Shown here: positions 58,056 to 64,000 of the stretch, piece after piece | Layout: every line of letters begins with the position of its first letter | Position numbering within the stretch: the first letter of the stretch is position 1 | DNA from: Microcoleus sp. bin48.metabat.b7b8b9.023 | GTDB taxonomy: Bacteria; Cyanobacteriota; Cyanobacteriia; Cyanobacteriales; Microcoleaceae | Direction: 5' to 3' | Length of the DNA stretch: 64,000 nucleotides | NCBI RefSeq assembly: GCF_013299185.1 | Contig: NZ_JAAFKG010000014.1 | Location: 1-64,000, forward strand | Program-made: the position numbers and the translations under genes | Notes under the pieces: generated by a model | Database searches by the model: none | Told to the model about the DNA's origin: nothing | The model's input: only the letters and a program-made list of their open reading frames with translations

Positions 58056-59216
58056 ATGAGCGAATATCAATATTACGAGTTTCAAAGTGTCGATCGACGT
58101 TTGACTCAATCGGAACAAGAAGCAATCAGCAAACTCTCTAGTCGCGCGAGAATCAGCTCTAGTAAAGCTATTTTTGTCTATAGCTATGGAGATTTACCGG
58201 GCAATGAAAAAGAATTATTAGTCAAATATTTCGATGCTATGTTTTACATAGCTAATTGGGGAACAACACAACTAATGTTTCGTTTCCCTAAAGGTTTGAT
58301 TGATGTGGAACAGATGCAGAAATATTGCATTGAAGATATAGTGGAGGTTTCTGAACTTAATAATTTTGTCATTTTAGAAATTTCTATTAATGAGGAAGGA
58401 GGTTTTGATGGATGGATAGAGGGAGAAGGAAGTTTATCCTCTTTGATAGGTTTGCGTCAGGAAATTTTGCAGGGAGATTATCGTTTACTTTATTTGGCTT
58501 GGTTGAAAGCAATTACCTATCTTGAGGGATTAGACGACGAAGATGAAGATGATGATGATAATGATGATGATGATGATAATGATGATGAACAACAAGGGCT
58601 AGAGCCACCTGTTCCTCCTAATTTTGGCAAGTTATCTCCATCGTTACAGGCTTTTATCGATATTTTTGAAGTGGATGAGCATCTACTGAAAGCTGCAATA
58701 AGTGCGAGTGTTGCTAAACCTTCAATTCCTGAAAGTAGCTTCAAAGAAGCTATCAAAAAACTCAATCGTTCTGAAGTCGATACTTTTTTACTGCGGTTGC
58801 TCAATGGAGAAGCTAATCTCTCTATTGAATTGACTAAGAAATTATCAGGAATGATAGAAGTTAAGAAAGAGGAGAATCCTGGTAAACGAACAATTCGTCA
58901 GCTTTTAGAAAGTGCAAAAAAGGCAGAAATAGAGGAAGAATACACAAAGAAAGAGCTAGCTAAAGCTGCACGAATCAGAGAATTAGAAGCTTTGGCTAAG
59001 CGAGAAACGGCTGCTTGGGAAGATATAGACGCTCTTATTCAAAAAGGAACTTCTAGCTCTTACGATGAAGTAGTGCCGTTACTTTTAAACCTCCGAGATT
59101 TAGCGGCTCATCAAAACCAAACAGTTAAATTTTTAAAACGGCTTCAACAACTTCACGATCAATATAGCAGTCGCTCTGGATTGAAAAGACGTTTGCTTAA
59201 GGCGAATTTATTATAA
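58056..59216 (+). CDS. Conserved hypothetical protein with acidic linker, second gene of the operon
   Basis: I do not know the function of this 386-residue protein. The N-terminal domain (1 to about 155) has YYEFQSVDRRLTQSEQEAI, then IFVYSYGDLPGNEKELLVKYFD and WGTTQLMFRFPKGL, followed by a very acidic run (about 160-180, mostly D/E/N). The domain after it (about 190-270) has PPVPPNFGKLSPSLQAFIDIF. The C-terminus is a long charged coiled coil (about 280-386). I recall similar N-termini in other bacterial hypothetical proteins but cannot name a family. The operon lies between tRNA-Thr and a perfect palindrome, which suggests an independent module. Confidence 0.78.
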   Translation: MSEYQYYEFQSVDRRLTQSEQEAISKLSSRARISSSKAIFVYSYGDLPGNEKELLVKYFDAMFYIANWGTTQLMFRFPKGLIDVEQMQKYCIEDIVEVSELNNFVILEISINEEGGFDGWIEGEGSLSSLIGLRQEILQGDYRLLYLAWLKAITYLEGLDDEDEDDDDNDDDDDNDDEQQGLEPPVPPNFGKLSPSLQAFIDIFEVDEHLLKAAISASVAKPSIPESSFKEAIKKLNRSEVDTFLLRLLNGEANLSIELTKKLSGMIEVKKEENPGKRTIRQLLESAKKAEIEEEYTKKELAKAARIRELEALAKRETAAWEDIDALIQKGTSSSYDEVVPLLLNLRDLAAHQNQTVKFLKRLQQLHDQYSSRSGLKRRLLKANLL

Positions 59217-59226
59217 TCCAAATCAA

Positions 59227-59294
59227 GGTACGTTGTTGGGCTTTAGCCCTCTTTATTTATATCTTGAAAGAGGGCTAAAGCCCAACAACGTACC
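59227..59294. terminator. Perfect 28-bp inverted repeat, likely bidirectional terminator
   Basis: GGTACGTTGTTGGGCTTTAG continues as CCCTCTTT, and the whole 28-base arm is repeated in exact inverse after a 12-base AT-rich loop. It lies between the convergent operon 57633-59216 and the aminopeptidase gene, 10 bases after one stop codon and 7 before the other. The length and perfection suggest a small mobile element recently inserted. Confidence 0.85.
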
Positions 59295-59301
59295 TATTTT
59301 T

Positions 59302-61170
59302 TCAATACGCAGCGCAGGCTTTTTTCAACCAGGTGATTGTGGCAGTATCGAATACGGGGGCGAGTTTCTCAACTACCGAAGCGTGATAGTTGTTTAACCA
59401 TTGTAATTGAGTTGTTGACAGCCGATCGACATTTATCAATTTTTGCTCGAACGGAATATACGTCAGCGGTTCAAATCCGTACCAAGCCGTACCGTTTTTA
59501 GACGGCATTTCCCTGACAACATAGAGATTTTCGAGGCGAATTCCGCCCCAGCCTGGTTCGTAATATCCCGGTTCGATACTGGTTATCATTCCCGGTTCGA
59601 GGGGATATTGGACAAATTTGCTGATGCCGTTGGGGCCTTCGTGACCGGCTAAAAATGCGCCGACTCCGTGGCCTGTGCCGTGTCCGTAATCTAGCTGTTG
59701 TTGCCATAATACCGCACGGGCGATCGCATCTAACTGCGATCCGGTTGTACCTTTCGGGAATTGCTGCATGGCACAGTTGATGTGTGCGATTAAAACTGTG
59801 GTGTAGTGTTCGATTTGCTGCGTTGTCGGTTCCCCGACTATCATGGTTCTGGTGTCGTCGGTTGTTCCCGCTAGATACTGTGCGCCTGAGTCTAGCAGCA
59901 GCAATTCTCCGGGTTTTAGCGTGATTTCGGGGCTGGGAGTGCCGTAATGTACGATCGAGCTATTTGCTCCCGCACCTGCGATCGTTCTAAATGTTAAAAT
60001 ATGAAAGTCAGCTTCTTGTTGATAAAAACTTTCGATACTTTCTTTAACATCAAACTCCGTCAGGACTTTACCATTTTCTAGCTGTTCTGTCAACCACTTT
60101 AAAGTTAGAGTTTTAGCTCTACTTGCCTTAAAATTGGCAGATTGCATCTGCTCGATTTCCACCGGATTTTTCCGAGCTTTCATCCCTTCCACGGGATTCG
60201 GATCGAAAACTATTTCAATGTTATTTTTAGCTTTTTGCTGGTCTAAAATTAACTGGTACGTGCCTGCCGTACTGTGTTTCGAGTCCAATAGCACCCGAAC
60301 TTGTTTCGGCAAATTAAAACAACGTTCCAAGGTTGATGGATAGTCGGAGTAGGGAAGTAAAGTTGCAACCCCCGCCAATTCTTGCTCGATTTCCGGTGAA
60401 ACTCGTTCGAGATTTGTGAACAAAAATGCTGCATCTGCCGTGACAATCGCGTAGGATATGAAAATGGGAATGTGGGGAATATCCGAGCCTCGCAGATTGA
60501 ACAGCCACGCTATTTGATTGAGGTTGGTAATCGGGAGCAAGTCGATGTTGGTTTTCTGCATCGATTCTCTGACTCGGACTAATTTTTGGGCGGCGGTTTC
60601 TCCGGTCAGGGATGCTGGTAAGCTAAATATAGGAGATTCGTCAATCGCGGGTAAAGTCTCTGTTGTTTGTCGAACCTTGTCTGCTAAATTCTCCGGTATC
60701 GGTACGAGTTCAATTCCCGCTGTTGCAAATTTGTTCACCCAATTTTGATATTGCTCTGTGGCGACGGTAAACGGATCGAAACCGAATCTAATTTTAGTTG
60801 ATTTTTGTGCGGATTCAGTTGCCAGTTTTTCTAAGGTTTCAATCAAGCTTAAATTTCCTTCTAAGCCGAGTTTCGATATTTGAATAATTCCCGTATCGAC
60901 TTGTAACTCTGCTTGTTCGTAATAGCGGGAATCCACAAACAACCAAGCGGAATTTTTGCCAACTAACAAATCGCCAGCCGAACCCGTAAAACCGGAAATC
61001 CAAGCTCGTCGCTGCTTTGCTGCTGGGACTGATAAATTTAAGTGTTCGTCAACTGCTGGGATGAAATAGCAATCTAAGTCATAGTTTGCCATCAAAGCAC
61101 GCAAAGTAGCAATTTTTTCAACGGAGGCATTCTTAAGAATGCGTTCAGATTTAAAGTTAGTTGCAACCAT
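59302..61170 (-). CDS. pepP: Xaa-Pro aminopeptidase (aminopeptidase P, long form)
   Basis: This metallopeptidase releases N-terminal residues ahead of proline. The 622-residue protein has the three-domain architecture of the long eukaryote-like aminopeptidase P: two creatinase-type N-terminal domains (about 20-160 and 200-350) and a catalytic pita-bread domain. The metal ligands are visible: D in LLDSGAQY (about 425), D in GTTDDTRTM, H in GHGTGHGVGAFL (about 500), E in SIEPGYYEPG (about 530) and E in RLENLYV (about 547). It follows the aminotransferase gene by 16 bases in the same direction. Confidence 0.93.
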   Translation of the reverse strand: MVATNFKSERILKNASVEKIATLRALMANYDLDCYFIPAVDEHLNLSVPAAKQRRAWISGFTGSAGDLLVGKNSAWLFVDSRYYEQAELQVDTGIIQISKLGLEGNLSLIETLEKLATESAQKSTKIRFGFDPFTVATEQYQNWVNKFATAGIELVPIPENLADKVRQTTETLPAIDESPIFSLPASLTGETAAQKLVRVRESMQKTNIDLLPITNLNQIAWLFNLRGSDIPHIPIFISYAIVTADAAFLFTNLERVSPEIEQELAGVATLLPYSDYPSTLERCFNLPKQVRVLLDSKHSTAGTYQLILDQQKAKNNIEIVFDPNPVEGMKARKNPVEIEQMQSANFKASRAKTLTLKWLTEQLENGKVLTEFDVKESIESFYQQEADFHILTFRTIAGAGANSSIVHYGTPSPEITLKPGELLLLDSGAQYLAGTTDDTRTMIVGEPTTQQIEHYTTVLIAHINCAMQQFPKGTTGSQLDAIARAVLWQQQLDYGHGTGHGVGAFLAGHEGPNGISKFVQYPLEPGMITSIEPGYYEPGWGGIRLENLYVVREMPSKNGTAWYGFEPLTYIPFEQKLINVDRLSTTQLQWLNNYHASVVEKLAPVFDTATITWLKKACAAY

Positions 61171-61186
61171 TTTTTGATATCCTATA

Positions 61187-62359
61187 TTACTGATTTAAAA
61201 TTGTCTTCAAACCTTTGACCAGCCTGCTAATTCCTGCGGTGGCTGTTGCAGTTTCTAGGGCACCGTAAGCAACGCGCAAATAGCAGTCATTATCCATGCC
61301 GAAGGTTGTGCCGGGAAGCACTGCTACATGATGTTCGCGAATTAATCGCTCTACTAATTCCATTGTATCGAGTTCGGTGTCAACTTTCAAGAAAAAGTAG
61401 AAAGCCCCAGCGGCTGGGGAAATTGTACACAGATTTTGGATGGTATTGAGTTCGTCTAATACGAGTTGGCGCACAGATGCGATCGCCCTTACATAATTAT
61501 CGCAGTAACCTCTACCAACTTGCAAGGCTCCCAGGGCTGCATACTGGGAAATTACCGGCGGACAAATTAAGATGGTATCTTGAATTTTCCTCACCGAAAC
61601 CAGCAAATGCTGTGGAATTACCATATACCCGATGCGCCAACTCGCAAAACCGTAGGCTTTGGAAAGGCTAAACAGGGAAATTGTATGTTCGCTGCTATTG
61701 GAAAAAGTTGCGGGCGAATAGTGTTTCACGCCGTCATAGGTAAAATATTCGTAGGCTTCATCGCTGATGTGATAGATATTGTGTTTGCGGCAAATCTCGT
61801 TGACTTCCCGGAGAGATTCAGCAGAATAAACCACGCCTGTTGGGTTGTTGGGTGAAATAGTGACAATTGCTCGCGTTTTGTCGGTGATTGCTTTTTTGAT
61901 CGCAGCAATATTGAGTTGATAGTTGGCATCGGTTTCTACTATCACCGGGCGGCAATTTGCCATGACAGCAGCCATTTCGTGGTTGAAATAATAAGGTGAT
62001 TGAATGATAACTTCGTCTCCCGCCGAGGTGATGGCGAGAATGGCGTTGGTAAATCCCATGTTGCTGCCGGCGGTAACGACTATGCAGTTTGTGCTGTTAA
62101 TTTCTATGCCGTTATCTGTTTTGAGTTTGGCTGCGATGGCATCTTGTAATTCTGGGATTCCTTCGACGGCTTTGTATTTGTGATTGTCGGGATTTGCGAA
62201 GAATTCGGGAATTTTGTTAAATGATTCTTGGGGCGGATTGTAGTAAACTATGCCTTGTCCTAAGGATATCGTTCCCGGATTTTGCCGGATTAGTTCGCCA
62301 ACTACTGGAATTATTGGCGATTGTACGGATTGCATTCGAGTTGGGTGATTTTCGATCAT
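61187..62359 (-). CDS. PLP-dependent aminotransferase, class I/II
   Basis: The 390-residue fold-type I aminotransferase has ISLGQGIVYYNPP near the N-terminus, AGSNMGFTNAILAI, SPNNPTGVVYS and the Schiff-base lysine in SLSKAYGFASWRIGY (about 233). The C-terminal arginine region is DNDCYLRVAYGAL. It resembles aspartate/aromatic or glutamine-type transaminases; the amino donor cannot be fixed by eye. It is cotranscribed with the aminopeptidase P gene downstream (16-base gap). Confidence 0.88.
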   Translation of the reverse strand: MIENHPTRMQSVQSPIIPVVGELIRQNPGTISLGQGIVYYNPPQESFNKIPEFFANPDNHKYKAVEGIPELQDAIAAKLKTDNGIEINSTNCIVVTAGSNMGFTNAILAITSAGDEVIIQSPYYFNHEMAAVMANCRPVIVETDANYQLNIAAIKKAITDKTRAIVTISPNNPTGVVYSAESLREVNEICRKHNIYHISDEAYEYFTYDGVKHYSPATFSNSSEHTISLFSLSKAYGFASWRIGYMVIPQHLLVSVRKIQDTILICPPVISQYAALGALQVGRGYCDNYVRAIASVRQLVLDELNTIQNLCTISPAAGAFYFFLKVDTELDTMELVERLIREHHVAVLPGTTFGMDNDCYLRVAYGALETATATAGISRLVKGLKTILNQ

Positions 62360-62641
62360 ATATTATAGGGAAATACCGTTCAGTTAGAATTGTCATTGCG
62401 AGGAACGAAGCAATCTCCGTCTCTATTTTTTATATCGCTTTTACTTTTTTGAGGTCTGAACTGTATTGTATCATAGGTGATTTTACAGGCAAATTTATAC
62501 AGCAGACTTTTTACATAAATCTTTGATTGATGGAGTAATCGCAGATGTAATACAGATGATTTCGAGATAAGTTGCGATTTTTTCCATAAGTTTAGTAAGG
62601 TGCATCGGGTGCAGCGGCTTGTGCAAGAAAATATGTTTGTA

Positions 62642-62709
62642 GGGGCGAAGCATGACCTCCGTGAATATGAGATTATAACTAATAACTTATATGCGGTCAT
62701 GCTTCGCCC
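62642..62709. repeat. Inverted repeat with GGGGCGAAGCATGAC arms
   Basis: GGGGCGAAGCATGACC at 62642 is matched by GGTCATGCTTCGCCC at about 62695. The intervening 37 bases are AT-rich. A dispersed-repeat fragment (TCATTGCGAGGAACGAAGC) lies nearby at about 62391-62411. No gene is supported in 62360-62909. Confidence 0.8.
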
Positions 62710-62754
62710 TCTTCAACAGTGAGATGTACTCGGTTTTTAGGATTAAATTTGTTT

Positions 62755-62906
62755 GTAGACGGCGGTTGAAACCGCGTCTACACAAGGGAAGTCCGCCTCC
62801 GCGGACTGAAGAAAATAACTGAAAAAAACAGCGTAATTTTAACTACCCAATCTTCAACCCGCAAAGGCGGGTTTTGCTTGTGTAGACGCGGTTTCAACCG
62901 CCCTGT
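62755..62906. repeat. MITE-like element with long terminal inverted repeats
   Basis: The left arm TAGACGGCGGTTGAAACCGC continues to GTCTACACAAG; the right arm is CTTGTGTAGACGCGGTTTCAACCGCC. Two internal hairpins, GTCCGCCTCCGCGGAC and AACCCGCAAAGGCGGGTT, lie between. The right end abuts the stop codon of sbcC. It is non-coding. Confidence 0.85.
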
Positions 62907-62909
62907 CTT

Positions 62910-64000
62910 CTAAACTCTTTCAACTTCTATTCTAGAACCTTGGGGGGATTTGAATACTTTAACTTGGGCAGGCAATCTTTCGCCCAATCCTCTAACGTGG
63001 GTAATTACTCCAATCAGCCTTTCTCGCTGCCGCAACGATTCTAAAATTTGAGTGACGCTTTCGAGGGTTTCTGCATCTAAAGTGCCGAATCCTTCATCAA
63101 GAAATAAGCTGCCAAGTTGGGCTCCTTGAGATAGTTTTTCTGATAAAGCTAAAGCCATTGATAGCGAAGTGGCGAAGGTTTCGCCACCGGAAAGGGTTCG
63201 CACTCGTCTAGCTTCGCCGCCATTCCAATTATCTGTTACCCAGTATTCGCCGTCTTGGTTTTTCAACTTGTACCGATTTTCGGTTAATTCTTGCAAAATC
63301 AAGGTGGCGCTGCCGACTAATTCTGCTTCTAAATGTTCTAAGATGTAAGATTGAAATTCGTTGGATTTGAGATTCTGCGCTAAGGTGTGGTAGGTTTGCT
63401 CTTGTTCTGTGAAATTTGTAATTTGCTGTGACAGTCTTTCGGCTTGTTCGAGGGTTTGGGCTGCTACTTGAATCCACGCTAAAAGCTCGGCGCGGTTGTT
63501 GTTGGCTTGTTTGAAGTTTTCTTGGGCGGCGTGTTTTGCCGATCGCACTTGTGCTAAAGTATCTTCATCGGTAGTCCTGCCTGCGATCGCCTCGCCTAAA
63601 TCCTTCGCCCGCGTCTCCAACTGAATTTTTGACTCGCGCACAGACCGAATCGCATTTTCCCACTGCGATTGTTCGCTAACGGGCGCCACCGCTGCTAAAA
63701 ATGTCTCTTCTGTGAAATCAGCCGCTGTTAATTTTGCTAACCAATCCTGGTTTAACTGCTGTTTGCTGGCTTGGGCTCGTGCAAAAACCTCCCCTGCTTG
63801 TTGCTCTCTCTCGGCTGCTTGAATAGCAGTATTTTGAGCGGTTTGATAGGATTTTTCGGCAGTTGTCAGTAGATTTGCCAGCTTTTGCTTGTCTTCTGCT
63901 AAGGCTTTTGCTAAATTAGCATAGGGTTGATATTCTGTAATTTGATAAAGCGCATTCACACAACTTTGCAACTGCTGCTTCCGACGGTCTGATTCGGCGA
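62910..64000 (-). CDS. sbcC: Nuclease SbcC, C-terminal part (runs off the window)
   Basis: The frame is open to the right edge, so only about the last 363 residues are seen. It is the ATPase subunit of the SbcCD nuclease that cleaves hairpins and double-strand break ends. The sequence holds a long coiled coil (rich in AQA and LEQ heptads) and then the ABC-ATPase signature VRTLSGGETFATSLSMALALSEKLS. Walker B GSLFLDEGFGTLD and the switch ITHVRGL follow. The N-terminal Walker A lies outside the window. It ends adjacent to an inverted-repeat element. Confidence 0.92.
   Translation of the reverse strand, partial: AESDRRKQQLQSCVNALYQITEYQPYANLAKALAEDKQKLANLLTTAEKSYQTAQNTAIQAAEREQQAGEVFARAQASKQQLNQDWLAKLTAADFTEETFLAAVAPVSEQSQWENAIRSVRESKIQLETRAKDLGEAIAGRTTDEDTLAQVRSAKHAAQENFKQANNNRAELLAWIQVAAQTLEQAERLSQQITNFTEQEQTYHTLAQNLKSNEFQSYILEHLEAELVGSATLILQELTENRYKLKNQDGEYWVTDNWNGGEARRVRTLSGGETFATSLSMALALSEKLSQGAQLGSLFLDEGFGTLDAETLESVTQILESLRQRERLIGVITHVRGLGERLPAQVKVFKSPQGSRIEVERV

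Overview
The window is chromosomal DNA from a cyanobacterium. Photosynthesis and cyanobacterial marker genes are present: petG and a cytochrome cM gene, ycf46, a SigC-type group 2 sigma factor, the rpmH-rnpA-(PH domain)-yidC-khpB-yceD block, and a succinate-semialdehyde dehydrogenase next to the cyanobacterial 2-oxoglutarate decarboxylase. GCGATCGC (HIP1) sites are scattered throughout. Long heptanucleotide tandem repeats, many small palindromic elements and a rich exopolysaccharide gene set fit a filamentous non-heterocystous lineage such as Microcoleus/Oscillatoria; the genus is inference.

Layout. 1-1108 holds only decayed fragments. 1109-2998 (-) is an FAD oxidoreductase. 3495-8462 (+) is cysC followed by a polysaccharide export protein and a Wzc-type tyrosine autokinase. 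9185-12476 (+) is the 2-oxoglutarate to succinate bypass. 12602-14395 (-) is a decayed toxin-antitoxin island. 14690-20296 (+) is the rpmH-rnpA-PH-yidC-khpB-yceD-ycf46 block. 20606-23716 (+) has SH3, small membrane and six-module peptidoglycan-binding proteins. 23896-30141 (-, with a + strand tRNA-Pro) has a Zur-like regulator, sigC, lipA, an NmrA-type SDR and exonuclease III. 30856-36436 has a hotdog protein (+), a MarR/HlyD efflux pair (-), a methyltransferase with a decayed upstream copy, an interrupted DUF433 gene and a VanX-like dipeptidase. 37076-43705 (+) is a nucleotide-sugar and glycosyltransferase cluster. 43969-44651 has petG and cytM, divergent. 44949-50060 (-) is a giant DUF4347/SdrD-like/RTX surface protein. 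50576-54127 (-) is the sulfate ABC transporter (sbpA, cysT, cysW) with a NIL-domain gene. 54975-57134 (+) is a coiled-coil/WD40 protein. 57289-57361 is tRNA-Thr. 57633-59216 (+) is a two-gene operon of unknown function. 59302-62359 (-) is an aminotransferase and aminopeptidase P. 62910-64000 (-) is the C-terminal part of SbcC.

The genes form three functional themes: cell-surface polysaccharide and adhesin production (SLBB/Wzc, RmlA, glycosyltransferases, RTX protein); sulfur supply (cysC, sulfate permease, NIL protein), with cysC directly ahead of the polysaccharide exporter suggesting sulfated exopolysaccharide; and core cyanobacterial housekeeping.

The most unusual property is the density of small repeats interacting with genes. 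Heptamer arrays supply the start codon of ycf46 and the stop codons of cysW and a glycosyltransferase. Inverted copies of small elements bracket wzc and yidC-khpB. A palindromic element truncates a DUF433 gene, and another sits in a decayed methyltransferase copy. I saw no CRISPR array, intact transposase or phage. The best candidates for undescribed biology are the 57633-59216 operon, the modular antitoxin leader at 13.9-14.4 kb, and the 54-bp palindrome array upstream of cysC; none is proven here.
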